Under the pieces are notes generated by a model. The model was not told the DNA's origin, made no database searches, and was given only the letters and a program-made list of their open reading frames with translations. 64,000 nucleotides of DNA, from positions 7,335,058-7,399,057 of the forward strand of contig SCHM01000003.1 of NCBI GenBank assembly GCA_004123355.1. The letters are read 5' to 3'. Below are positions 49,825-60,338 of this stretch, piece after piece (the first letter of the stretch is position 1; each line of letters starts with the position of its first letter). The position numbers and the translations under genes were made by a program. The stretch comes from Amphirosellinia nigrospora. Taxonomy: Eukaryota; Ascomycota; Sordariomycetes; Xylariales; Xylariaceae.

Positions 49825-51571
49825 TCACGATTGCGCCTTCTCCTTGTTCAGCAGAGTCTGCTTCCTCGTCTCGTTTAGCTCTGTCGTGATGTACTCGTTG
49901 AACTCGTCAGGGTTGTCCAGGTACAGGTGGTGGCCGGCCTTGGTCACGACGATGACCTTGCAGGACCCGTTCTCCTCTGCTTCTCTTCCTCACTGCCTTG
50001 GGATAGGACCTTGGCGCGCACTTCCTTGAGCTTCTCCTCCGAGGCCAGACCGCCGGCGACGTCCATCCAGTCGTTCTCGCCGTACATAAAGATGATGGGA
50101 AACCCAGTCTCCTTGACGGCTGGGGCCGAATCGGTGGCGGGCGTGATCGTCTGCCTACCTACGCCGTGGATGCGGTTGATGACTGGCCGTCGGGCGTGGG
50201 CGCCGGGTGCTAGCACATATGGCAAGACGTATTCTCCACTACCCTTTTGCCGGAATAGGGAATAGGCGTAGTCGTGCAATGTCTGCTTCTCTTCATCCGG
50301 CAAGTGGTTGAAGCGGCGCGACGTCCAGCCTGAGACGAAACGGGGGCCTAGTGGGCCAGCGAGTCGTACAATACTGAAGGGCGATACATTGGCATCCCAT
50401 AACCACACAAGCCAGCTTGGGTAAGGTCTCTTTTTTGGCGTGTTGACGTCCGCGACGCCGTTCTTGGCATTTGCTAATCTATCGTTATCGTGATGGGTCG
50501 TTGTCTCTTGCTGATCTACGGTGAACTCGTCCTGAAAAGTCGATTCCGAAGGCTCGGGCATCTCGGCGTTCATGGCGTACGGATCTTCGGGGATACCGAC
50601 GGGTGAGGCGAGAATGAGCTTGTTGATATGGCCAGGATATTTCAGCGCGTAGGAGACGGCGAGATACCCGCCCAGAGAGTGGCCGAGAAGGGTCAGCTTG
50701 TCAAGCTTGCGGATCTTGCGCCACTCTTCCAGCGCATCGATGAACCAGTTCTCGGCTTCCGTGATCTTGTCTTTCGGATCCTTGGCAGCGATTTTGAAGG
50801 GCGGTCGCTTTGAGTTTCCCATTCCCAGCCAGTCCAAGGCGTATATCTTCCATCCTGTTAATCGACTGAGAGGCTCGAAGTTCTTGTAGTAAAAGCCTAG
50901 ACCAGCTCCGTATCCGTGAAGCATCACTAGTGTGTCGTCAACGGGTTCGCCGACACGTTCGACGGAGAACTCGTTGAGACCGCGATTCTTGCCCGACAGC
51001 GGCACTATGGTCGACCTCCACATCCGTGGCCCGTACGGATCATTTTGATAGATGTCTGGGCTTGGCCAGGGTCTTCGGCGGATGGGACTCGGGCGAGGGG
51101 ACTATGGTCTGCGGCGATGGCTTCTCGGAGGTAGGGGATGCATGATATGACGTTGCGCTCTGCCACGGTGGGGGTTACGCTGGTCCACTGTGTCACGTTG
51201 GGGTCAGCACGCGACACCGATTGGGAGGACACAGGAGATGCCTTACCCATTGTTGCACGGCATCTTTATAGCCGAGTGGGAAGAAAGCCATGCCGGGCCT
51301 GCGGCGGCCTGCCTGCGGGTGCTCGAGGTTGCGTTTGTTGCGAGGCTCGTGTCGAGTCTTGATCTCCACTGACGTACGAACCAGGTGTCGCCGATTCCTC
51401 AGCGGACATGCTATGGGATCGGGATGGGGTAGCAGTAGTAATATTGTTGTCGAGCTGTTGGACTCGGGTGATGGTGGAGACAAACTTCCTGGACTGGAAG
51501 ATGATGGATGGCGGGTTCTTGAGCATGCCGGATCGGAAGGTGGCGAGGAGGCGCCTTGACACCTCGGCCAC
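49825..51571 (-). CDS. CLD1: Cld1/CGI-58-type alpha/beta hydrolase (cardiolipin deacylase-like), mitochondrial
   Basis: Three exons: 51,571-51,378, 51,298-51,247 and 51,187-49,825. Introns are 51,377-51,299 (GTACGT..CGCAG) and 51,246-51,188 (GTAAGG..ACACAG). The N-terminus (MAEVSRRLLATFRSG.., RKF) resembles a mitochondrial presequence. Then come FFPLGYKDAVQQWW and TPTVAERNV, DPYGPRMWRST, the HGYGAG oxyanion region, nucleophile elbow GHSLGG (about 50,668-50,685), MYGENDWMD with the acid residue, and in a shifted frame GHHLYLDN (HX4D, 49,914-49,937), the catalytic His motif of the ABHD4/5-Cld1 group. Yeast Cld1 removes an acyl chain from cardiolipin before remodelling. Two frame breaks (51,069-51,071 and 49,974-49,975) are each cured by one missing base in a GGG or CC run. 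Confidence 0.82.
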
Positions 51572-52610
51572 GTTATATATACACGGGGCTAAGGGGCGGA
51601 GACATGCAACAATGCGTAAGAGTCCGAGCTGAGACAGCTACTATGTAAGGGCTAAGGTGCCAGGGCTAAGGTGCCAGGTGGATGACGAAGCACCTTTGTG
51701 CGGTTGTCGCCGGAGGGTTAAGGACTTGGAAGCATCACCAGTCATGCGTAGCCCGCGATAGCGCAGTGTTACCTGTCGGTGTTTGGAATTGGGCCAATTA
51801 GGTGGCGGCATCTGGCCCTTCGGAGTTTGCATCACCCCGTCCCGGCTTATCTGGGTTCGGATGCCCCAGTTTATAAGCAACCTACAGCAGGTACCCGACT
51901 AATGAACATGTAGCTATAAATACCTACATGACGACATGGGACTTTTCGATGCTGATGGAAAGGCAAATATGGGTAAGAAAAATGAATACGACAACTAAAT
52001 TTACAATAGTATTATACTGGTGAGAAAGCTGTTTTTCTTTCTTTTCAACATCATTCTAAGAATAAGGCTAGTGGTGCAGTAGAGTAGATGGAAATACATA
52101 ACATGAAGGAGCGGAGTTATCCCACTAACACCACCTTAAACCCGATTAACTACAGCTTCAAAAGGCATCCGTTCTTCGCCCGTCAAAACAAAACCAACAT
52201 GTGTATAATTTGTCTGCCTAAACTGGACAGGTGGGACAGCGCGGGCCTAGGCAAATCTAGCCGAGACTCCTATCGCCAATACGGAACCAATTCGCGTTGG
52301 AAGGACAAACCAAAATACCCCTTAATACCCTTGTGTTCCCAGTGACGAGTTGAAGTCGGAAGCGGAATACCCCTGAAACCATCGATGCGAGAAGAGGCAA
52401 GATACAATAGTCTGGCGCAACGATGCATGCGTCCAACACGGAATTGTAAAGTAACTCGTGTTCTCTCTCACTTGCTTCAATCACGGTCCCGTCAGGGAGC
52501 ATGTGCCAGATGTAAAGCACCTCTCATGACTGTCCCATAAAAGTGACAGCGCCACTTCTAAAACAGTACTTTGACAGGTCAAGTTAGCGAAAGCTCTCTT
52601 AGATCACCAC

Positions 52611-52967
52611 TCAAAGACATGGGAAAGTATCCAGGATACCCAATTCATCGGAGGTCATCCGCGACAACGGCAAGGTAGCGAGATGTAGCTGCTCACAGGT
52701 TTTCCTCCCCGACTGAAAGCCGCTCGGGAGGGGATCGGGGTAGTTGATCTCGGCCACGGCACGCTTGGTCCCGGTTATGGTCGAGGGCGGCCTGGTCGTC
52801 GTCTCGGCCGACGGCTGCGGAGCCGCGGGTTTTTCTGAGGTGATGGGGGCCTCGGCGGCCTTGGACTTCGATCCGGTAGCGGAAGACATGATGTTCAGGG
52901 TGCAGAAGGCTAAGGTGGCTCGGAGCATGAAGCAAATTCCCACGATGCAAGGCTTGGACGTATACAA
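52611..52967 (-). CDS. Doubtful small hypothetical protein
   Basis: 118 codons from ATG. An internal Met opens MSSATGSKSKAAEAP, a low-complexity Ala/Pro/Thr segment, then TKRAVAEINYPDPLPSGFQSGRK. Third-position G/C is high over 52,690-52,890, unlike the flanks, which is the only sign of coding. No domain, signal peptide or membrane span is convincing. It may be an exon of a longer gene broken by base errors, or spurious. Confidence 0.25.
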   Translation of the reverse strand: MYTSKPCIVGICFMLRATLAFCTLNIMSSATGSKSKAAEAPITSEKPAAPQPSAETTTRPPSTITGTKRAVAEINYPDPLPSGFQSGRKTCEQLHLATLPLSRMTSDELGILDTFPCL

Positions 52968-53049
52968 TATTTGACGATTGTAAGTGCTTTATAGACTAGA
53001 TAAAAGCAATATTATCCTGGGCATTTGAGAATTCGAACATCGATTACAT

Positions 53050-53112
53050 AGACACACATATATACACACATATACACACATATACACACACACACATACA
53101 CATATATATATC
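53050..53112. repeat. CA/TA microsatellite
   Basis: Runs of ACACACATATATACACACAT type, alternating CA and TA units. Confidence 0.85.
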
Positions 53113-54167
53113 TTCTTATTTATAGCCCTGTGACAAAGAGTCCAGGCTGACGAGTCGCACGACAGCTGTTTCTGCGTTGCAACCGGTGAGCGGGTGACAC
53201 GCATGTGATGTGATGCGCCGCCGTGCGACACACGACACACGATACACGACATAACGACGTATGCCATATGAGGGATCATGGAGCGTACATGCGCTTCTCG
53301 ACGACTTCTGCCTGAAGTTGTACACGAGCACAGAATCGGGTAGGAGTCTGCGACTTGACAACGGGGGCTTCGCAATTTTTCTTTTCTTGTCTCGCCGTCT
53401 ATTGCTCCGTCGTACTTCGGATTGGCGCATCACATCGTTCTACGTGAATTGCTCCTGTACGACGTAAGCCTTGACGTACATTACACCCTCGGCTTGCTAA
53501 TGCGCGTGCCATGATTGGCGTCGTGATTGGTGCGATGGAAGATTTTGCACATGGCATCAGTGGTTCCGCTAGCGACCTGCAGCATATTGGAAGCAGTGAG
53601 ATTCTAGTTGGCTAAATCTGGTCGAGGGTTTGTCGTTACTCCATTTGCCGGACATGACTAACGTCAGTAAAATAGGTGGGCATCTATAGATAACGACGAC
53701 AACATGAATCAGACAACTCCAGGGCTCTCCGCGGAGTTGGATTGTACCAGTGGTGCGAGGTAGCAATATATAGGTTGGTGGGCGCTGTGACGGTTTACTA
53801 TGTATTGTTTTTTTAGAGGGTGTCGGGGCCACTTAGCGAGGTAGTGCTGCAACCCCAGCTAGCCTAAGTAGGTACCCCAGCCTTGTCTCAATTCATGACG
53901 TGCAGCGACACTCTCGTTGGATATTTTCCCCCAACATCACACAGCAGCTCAACAATCGCTCGTACGTACGCCAACCGCGATCTTGCTCGCACAAATTCCC
54001 CTCACCGCTATTCCGCATAACGACTCTCTCATCAGCCAAGACGAATGTCCTCCATACTTCTATGACTCACGTAGACGTGGGCTTACGTCCCCTTCGTCGC
54101 TCCGCTCCCCTCCCCTCCCTCGCCGGCCGCCTCGTCGCCTTCGCTGCGACGTCTCGGCCTGTCTAGA

Positions 54168-55419
54168 ATGGCGGACTCGATCGACTCCATCGTCAAGGGC
54201 GCACCACAGCCCGGCCACGAAATCAAGTCCGCCTCGGTCGGCACCAGTGGCGTCGACGCCGTCAAGCCCGTGCTCGACCCCCTGCACAACGCCCCCAGCT
54301 CACCGTCCATGATCTACCTCAACATGCTCATTCTCGAAGCTTCCCTGCGCGCGCAATACCTCGAGCTGCGGACCCGCCGCCGGAAACACACCTTCTTCCT
54401 CAGCCTCCTCTGCGTTTGGCTGGCAGGCTTTGGGTATGCGCTCTTCCTGGCCCCGCGCGAAGATGGTATCGGTGTCGGCGGCTCCGTGTACTGGGTGGTG
54501 GACATGACGGAGAAGGTGTGCTTCATTAGGTATAGTCACCGGTATACTAGTATGGGCTACGGGAATATGGATCGCGGCATCCGGTGGCCTCGTAGGTTTG
54601 CCATTACGAATAGGGGTCTGCGCGGTTTCAATTGCAAGCTCGTCATCATGAAGAGGCCGTGGCTGGTTGAGATCATGTCAACTGCTACCTTTTTTTTTAC
54701 GTACGGCGCATTGTCCCACACGGCGGGACAGTACCGCTTGTGGATCCCTCCGTTTTGCGAGAAGTGGACAGAGAGTTGAATCTTGGTCGGAAGGAGCACC
54801 CTCAACTACCCTTTATGAGCGGCGACGAGGAGAGGGGGGCCACGAAGAGGATCTTGCGCCGGGCGGTGACTATGTGAAGCTACTCTTATGGCCGAAACCA
54901 TTTTCCGCCAACTTTCGAGAGAATTGGGAGATTTACAGGAATGAATACTGGGAAAGGGAAAATGAGCGGCGGGCACTACTGAATAAAAAGCTTCTGGCGA
55001 AAGAAAAAGGGATCGCTAAACGTCGGCGTGGCTGGTTCTGGTGGTTCCCCGGCCGGCGGCGAACCGAGGAGAAGACGCAGCATGGCACGGGCACCGACTC
55101 GGAGAGGAGCCACCATCACCGTACATCGGCGATTATAAAAGAGAGCAAGCGTGCGAGGAGCAGCAGCGTCCCGGGGGAGCACCTCAGCCGGGTCGCGATC
55201 TCCGACACCACCAGTAGAATCGGACGAGGTGAGCGTCAGCAGAAAGGCTAGCACGGGTTCCAATGCCTCGGACAAGCGACGTAAGAAACACTTGTCTACG
55301 GGGTCGAGGTCCAAGCGAGCGGGATGGAGTCGCAATCTGCGGCGCCGGAAAACCCATCGCCTCTGGCTAGGGGAAGTAGCGTTGACAGCGACGGTTTAGA
55401 TACGCTAGCTAAAAAGTGA
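54168..55419 (+). CDS. SPO7: Spo7-like regulatory subunit of the Nem1-Spo7 lipin phosphatase
   Basis: About 415 residues once frames are joined. Residues 1-45 are low complexity; then SPSMIYLNMLILEASLRAQY, the conserved Spo7 core, a first membrane span (FFLSLLCVWLAGFGYALFLA), VYWVVDMTEKVCF, a second span read in another frame (GIVTGILVWATG), RGIRWPRR..AITNRGLRGFNCKL, and later KPFSANFRENWEIYRNEYW. The C-terminal tail is basic and Ser-rich, ending at the TGA at 55,417. In yeast, Spo7 binds Nem1 in the nuclear/ER membrane to dephosphorylate Pah1 and so controls lipid storage and nuclear membrane growth. At least six frame breaks (about 54,529, 54,570, 54,740, the G-run at 54,834-54,839, about 55,180 and 55,350); most need one extra G. 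Start chosen at the first ATG before the conserved core. Confidence 0.82.
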
Positions 55420-56311
55420 AGCGTACAGTCGGTAAACCTTCAAGTTCAAACATCTATAACCTAATACACTGAAACAGCATCGCTTACACTTTGTGATTAG
55501 AATTGATGTAAGGTACGAAAGGGTTTGTATAGTGCGGCGTTGATAGTAGGTTGGTCCACTTGTAGCAGATCACCCCAAAATGTGATTTTTGGCCGCGCTC
55601 TACGCCCATCGGATATCATATTACCTACAAGCTGGGTACCTGGTCGGTATGAGCTGTGAGGTAGGGATCTGGAGATAGGCAATTGCTACCAAAGACAGAG
55701 AGACAGACAGGATTAGTGGGGCAGAGTTGGGGTTGTGTAATCCGAAAGACCCAGCAAACTGGGAACTACCTACACTAGCGTGCTTGGTCCACTCCTCTCT
55801 CGGCACTGCGGCGCAGTACCTCGGTACCTGCCGATGCATATCATAAACTTGAGCAAGCAGGTAACAATTCATCGAGGTCCCTTAGGCGTCGAGTCCAACC
55901 TTCCATTGTTCCATACTGTTTGCTCCCACCGCGCCGTCTCTCACCATGCCCCGCCTCCCTTCCTCCTTACACCGAACGTGCCAGTCTTTTCCTCACATGC
56001 TATAGTCGGGTCTCCCTTGCGTCTACCATCTCCGAATCCACCAGCATTCTATCGCGCCAGGTATTCGCCCGCATATATCCATACAGCTTTTGCGACGGCT
56101 TAACGAAGCGCACAATTATACTACGCCTGCTCGGGTTTGTGCCTGCGGCTCCACCTGGCATAATTCCCGCGCGTAAACGTATCATCATTAAACCCGTTTC
56201 CGGTCTCGGAGCCCCCTGCGATAGCGACCCTCTGGTAAGTGTCGCAGGCCACGTTCACGGGGCCATGTTTGCTAACGACAAAATGCTAGGTCGCAAGGGT
56301 CAAGGGTCAAG
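55420..56311. other. Intergenic and 5' leader of the phosphatase-like gene
   Basis: C/T-rich sequence upstream of 56,312. A leader intron is likely at 56,235-56,289 (GTAAGT, branch GCTAAC, acceptor GCTAG). A long plus-strand ORF (55,920-56,474) in another frame crosses this intron and is considered spurious. Confidence 0.5.
56235..56289 (+). other. Predicted 5'-UTR intron
   Basis: 55 bp with perfect fungal signals: donor GTAAGT, branch site TTTGCTAACGAC, acceptor ATGCTAG. It is 22 bp upstream of the start codon at 56,312. It removes an upstream ATG (CCATGTTTG) from the leader. Confidence 0.6.
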
Positions 56312-57286
56312 ATGGACCGCCAGATGGCCTCGACCTACGTTAAAACAGCGAGGCCGACGGCCCCGTACGCCTACAGAGCTCCCAGCCCGCCCCCCGTCTT
56401 CATACCCTCGACCGGCTGGGGCGATCCCATCAAGGTTGTACCCCGCTACGACAACATCGATCCGGCCTCCTTAAGTGCCAAGGACCTCGCCATCATCACC
56501 CAGAACAGCACCGAACAGATCGCCCACGATTCGGGCTACCAATGGACCTACGAATGCCGCCGCGTGGCCCAGCCCATCCTCGACTACCTCTACCTCGGCC
56601 CCTCCGCTGCTGTGCGCGACCGTCAGTGGCTACAAGCACAAGGCATCACCATGATTATCGCCGTACGAGACCTCCGCCAGGCCTCCTTGAATCTCATGGC
56701 CTTTGACCAATTGGCGCGGGAGCTCGGCATCGAGTCGCGATACGTGGATGCCTCGGGCGACCAGGAGCTAATACACCTCTTCCCGGCGGCGGTTCGCATG
56801 ATCAACGACCACATGCTGCGCATCTACCGAGAGCAGGCCGTGCAGATGTCGGACGTCCAGGTGGAAGATGACGTCATGGTTATCGACGAGGCTAGATTCC
56901 GCCGTGGCAAGGTCCTGGTGTTTTGCGAGACGGGCAACGACCGGTCCGCCGGCATCGTCAGCGCCTACCTGATGGCCGTCCTCGGCATGAGCGCCGTCCA
57001 GGCCATGCAGTTCGTCAACCGCAAGCGCTTCTGCGTGTCCATGCGCGAGGAGCTCAAGCGCGCGCTCCAGAGCCACGAGGACATCCTGCGGGCCCAGCGC
57101 ACCGTGCACCAGCACGAGCTCGAGTCCCCCACCGAAGAGCTCGCCCGCAAGAGGTCCAAGCGCGGCATCGACGACACTATGGATGACGACGGCGACGACG
57201 GCATGACGGGCGTGGACGCGCACCAGAGCTCGGACCGCGACCGCTTCCTCGGCCGCGCCGACCTCACGCCCTTCGTCGACTCTTAG
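56312..57286 (+). CDS. Dual-specificity protein phosphatase-like protein with F-C-x5-R loop
   Basis: Intact 324-codon exon. Residues 1-90 are a Pro-rich, fungus-type N-terminus. ILDYLYLGPSAAVRDRQWLQAQGITMIIAVRD (about 89-120) is the usual start of a DSP fold (x-LYLGxxxxA...L...GIT.ii.v). The P-loop is VFCETGNDRSAGIVSAYLM with Cys205 and Arg211 in C-x5-R spacing. The canonical His before Cys is Phe, and an insertion with an acidic stretch (MSDVQVEDDVMVIDE) precedes the loop. The tail (from about residue 275) is KRSK and Asp-rich. The nucleophile and Arg are kept, so it could be active or a phospho-binding pseudophosphatase related to STYX-type proteins. I cannot identify its substrate. No frame break; high G/C at third positions. 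A second in-frame Met (residue 5) could be the start. Confidence 0.75.
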   Translation: MDRQMASTYVKTARPTAPYAYRAPSPPPVFIPSTGWGDPIKVVPRYDNIDPASLSAKDLAIITQNSTEQIAHDSGYQWTYECRRVAQPILDYLYLGPSAAVRDRQWLQAQGITMIIAVRDLRQASLNLMAFDQLARELGIESRYVDASGDQELIHLFPAAVRMINDHMLRIYREQAVQMSDVQVEDDVMVIDEARFRRGKVLVFCETGNDRSAGIVSAYLMAVLGMSAVQAMQFVNRKRFCVSMREELKRALQSHEDILRAQRTVHQHELESPTEELARKRSKRGIDDTMDDDGDDGMTGVDAHQSSDRDRFLGRADLTPFVDS

Positions 57287-58110
57287 GTGCTGTGTCGCGA
57301 TTGGTCGTTGCCTGTCGAGTGAGACGCGGGGGTCACCTTTTTGTCATTTTTCAGTTGTACCTCATATACATAGATGGGCGGCGTTGCGGACGTTATAAGA
57401 GTTTCATCTCGCCTCATCCCAATTAATAGGAGCGTAGGCATGCTCTTCTAGGGTAGAGGGATATAGGTATCGGACGGGATAGTGGCGTCTTCGTTGGTTT
57501 GCATTCTATATACCCCTGGCTTTTTTTTTTTTTCACCTCGTTTCGGGTTTCTGCTTTCTGGGGCGACGGCATGGTTGTACAGGTAGACAGACGGCTTCGC
57601 GTCTTGGGCTCGTCCTGCGGGGACTACGTAGTATATAATATGCTAATTTTACATCTGTCACTTTTATTCGTCTTTGAGTTGCAGCCATTATTGGTCTTAC
57701 TTATATAATGACCAAATATTTTTGTCGTGGGTATTTAGAAGTAAAGATACGACTGGAGCTTAATTTCGTCTTACCTCTTTTAGTCCTTAACCTATAACTA
57801 CAACTACAAGTTGTGATGAAACATTTTCTTCGGTGTCAGAAAGTAGTTTTCCAGAGGTCAAAAACAGGTCATTATTCAGTAGAGATACAGAGATATAGTA
57901 ATATAATCAACCAAATACAACAGCGCAAGATGTAAATAACTCATGCGAACGCGACAGCGGTACGAAACGAAAAAGACAGGTTAACAATCTCCAATTGTCC
58001 TTCCAGCACCCGATTATTGCGCCAGCGCATCCCCCTCCTGCCTCCCATGAAAGTAATCGCGATGCTGAGTAGGAACTGATACACATGGCTCGATGGTAAG
58101 GAGTGAAGAC
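57287..58110. other. Intergenic between convergent genes
   Basis: 3' sides of the phosphatase-like gene (+) and the Hce2 gene (-). It contains a T-run at about 57,521-57,533 and no supported gene. Confidence 0.55.
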
Positions 58111-58663
58111 TTATTCGCCGAATGCAAAGATCCTCCAGCCAATCTTCTGCGCGCTAAGGTCTCCCCAGTACGGTTTGCAGTCCACTATTTACAACACTCG
58201 GTTAGTCACCGCTATTTTTTAGTGAGGTATGATTTGCAGACAGCAGGAAACGACTCACTCGTCCCGAAGCCCCAATGTGCCCGTTATTCGTGAAGCGCGC
58301 CAGCGCGTCCTGGAGGATGTCGCCATGTCGCCCTTGGCGATGATGGCGGGGCCGTAGTTGGTGACGTCCTCGACGCGGACGCCGAAGGTGCAGCTGCCCT
58401 CGGTCTCGAGCCCGAGGTAGGACTGGTCCGGGTCGTTCACCTGCCAGTCCTGCAGGATGTAGCCGTCCTTGCTCTTTTTGCGGAGGTTGAACACCATGGT
58501 GGCGCAGTCGAGCGCCACCGGGCCTTGTCGCTCGTCTCGCCCGTCCAGGTCGTCTGCCCGCAGACGCCGGCCCTATTGAAGGATGAGTGCTGAAAGAGTG
58601 CTTGGTATCTGCGCTGCAGCCTAGCGCCAGCGCCGCGATGGAGAGGATGGATGTGAGCTGCAT
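58111..58663 (-). CDS. Hce2-domain (Ecp2 effector homolog) secreted protein
   Basis: The start at 58,663 gives a signal peptide (MQLTSILSIAALALG). After that the Hce2 pattern is spread over three frames: CGQTTW, then DCATMVFNL, a GSCTFGVRVE block, a region corresponding to the D-I-x-D-x-x-x-x-x-x-x-x-F helix, and a final exon with DCKPYWG ending at the TAA at 58,113. A likely intron starts with GTGAGT at about 58,262 and ends near 58,168, with a branch site GTGACTAAC. Hce2 proteins are homologs of Cladosporium fulvum Ecp2, secreted effectors linked to host necrosis. Frame breaks (early mature part; 58,520-58,522; 58,323-58,324; exon junction) are each one base and sit mostly in GG/CCC runs. 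Identification as Hce2 is firm from motif order; the exact protein is uncertain. Confidence 0.72.
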
Positions 58664-59106
58664 GGTGATGATTATATGAGTGGGGCAGGGGAGGACTGTG
58701 TCGCTGTGAGCTTCTGTGGTGAATGAGGAAAGAGTCTGTACTGATCGCGAACTTCTGGCTCATATATATACATGATGCCTCGTGAATGTAGAAGCGCAGC
58801 CATGTTTCGAGTATCGTGAGATGACCCTGCGAGGTGTCTAATTTACGCAAACCATTGGAAAAGAACGTAGCGAACGGAGAGTGGCACGGCTACAGTCAAA
58901 CTCCCTAAAAGGACAACTTGAATCATTGGCTATCAGTTATCCTATACAACGCTGGGAAATTCAGTTCTGTCTTGCGGAGTCGTGAACTTTAATCCCTAGT
59001 CATATCAACCAATTGATTTTCGAAGCGGAGTAATACCAACCACTCGGGGCTGGTAGCGTAGTAGTCCCACCGATCCCATGCCTTGCCCACGTGCTGTCAG
59101 GTTGTA
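58664..59106. other. Intergenic, promoter side of the Hce2 gene
   Basis: TATATATACA at about 58,763 lies 100 bp upstream of the Hce2 start on the minus strand and may be its TATA element. Nothing else is seen. Confidence 0.4.
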
Positions 59107-59781
59107 CTAAATTGACCTTGGGACTCTTGCTAGGGAGGAAGCCCGCCCAATGGTTTGAGAGGAATCTGAAACAATCGAGGCGGAAGTCTGTCCGTAGAGA
59201 GTATATCGATGGTTACGCGCTGGAGATGACAAATCCCGTAGTTGACTATATCGCCGAGTAGGTGGGTAAGGGTCCCCGAGGGTGAACGTGACGGCTTTGG
59301 CGTGACAATTAGGTCTGGAATTGATGACGAGGGAGAAGCATGCCGTTTGCGCTAAGGCGCAGTCTGCTGTTGGTAGAATTTGCAGTAAGTTTCCATACTT
59401 CCATGTGAGACTCGAGGCGACTTGAACGAACCCCTGAGAATCTGTGTAGCAACCAGCCTTTGGAACCTGCAATAGAGTAGTTTTGAATAAGAAGATACCC
59501 GTTTAATTAGAACCGGGAGAGGAGGCAAGAGTCATATGTAGGTTTCAAGCTACCTTACATGTACGAGCGCTTGACTTAAATTTCACAGTTTATAGTACGT
59601 AGGTGAATTCGGATTGAGCTCCATCCCAAACACTTGCATAGGTGCAGAGGGAAATGGTCCCGTCTCCGGCTGGCGCTGCCGCTTTGAGAGACACTTCTGA
59701 ATATACTTCATCATCGGTACATAGACCTCGTGGGGCTAGGGCGTAGACATATGTTGTTGCACGAAAAACGAGCGAAGGCAT
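59107..59781 (-). CDS. Hypothetical two-exon protein, 180 aa
   Basis: Exon 1 is 59,781-59,599 and exon 2 is 59,466-59,107. The intron 59,598-59,467 has donor GTACTA, a CTAAT branch and acceptor TTGCAG, and it joins EFTY to VPKAGCY in frame. Both exons are open over their full length, which supports the model. The product has six Cys (RGLC, SLC, AGC, DC, TAC, NC) and a C-terminal Ser/Arg-rich tail. The start has no obvious signal peptide, so an upstream exon may be missing. I recognise no family. Its place next to the Hce2 gene and its cysteines make a secreted role possible but unproven. Confidence 0.45.
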
Positions 59782-60338
59782 CTCCGTGCGCTCTATGTGA
59801 GTATCTGGCTATATACATGGAATCTCTTTGTCTGACTGGTGTGTCTATATCCCTATTCCTGACGATTGGTCTATTCATCCACTAATTCTAAAGGCCTAAC
59901 TATATGTCCCTATCAGAATCTCCCTACGCCCGAACTCGCCCTGTGCCAGAGTGAGTAACTGTTTCTATGCTATCATCTCGTCTACCCAGAGAAGACGTTC
60001 TCACTAGAAGACAATCCAGTAGATGGAGAAGGAATCAGGTACAGGATCTAGCGCCATACATTGATATTTTCAAGAATTGTACTTAGCCAAGCAAGACATC
60101 CCGAAAAATCAAGGAGTAGTAATCGCATTTCCACCAAGCCTATTCCGACAAGGATAGAAACAGCGAAGATGTTCAACTCCTCTCGGTAAGCTAAGGTGAT
60201 GATTAAACTAGATATGACGAGGTATTTTCATGACTTACTCCAATCTCAACTTATCACTTGCCGGTTTAATCTACGCTCTAGTCGGGAGATCGTACTGGCG
60301 GCAACATTCTGTGGTTTAAAGCAAACATATCTCAGTAA
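59782..60338. other. Intergenic, no supported gene
   Basis: No domain-bearing frame on either strand. Confidence 0.5.

Larger units (their letters stand above)
51572..54167. other. Intergenic with one doubtful small ORF and a microsatellite
   Basis: A minus-strand ORF at 52,611-52,967 (118 codons, Ala/Pro/Thr-rich, ...INYPDPLPSGFQSG...) lies in a locally GC-rich patch and could be a small gene, but no homolog comes to mind. A CA/TA microsatellite lies at 53,050-53,112. Everything else is unassigned; the last 200 bp or so are C/T-rich and likely the leader of the next gene. Confidence 0.45.

Noticed and set aside
54060-54310. Minus-strand ORFs of 75 codons
   Set aside because: They are antisense shadows of the Spo7 5' end.
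55920-56474. 184-codon plus-strand ORF upstream of the phosphatase-like gene
   Set aside because: It runs through a well-formed leader intron and into the phosphatase CDS in another frame.
56768-57223. 151-codon minus-strand ORF
   Set aside because: It is a mirror of the high-GC phosphatase-like CDS on the opposite strand.
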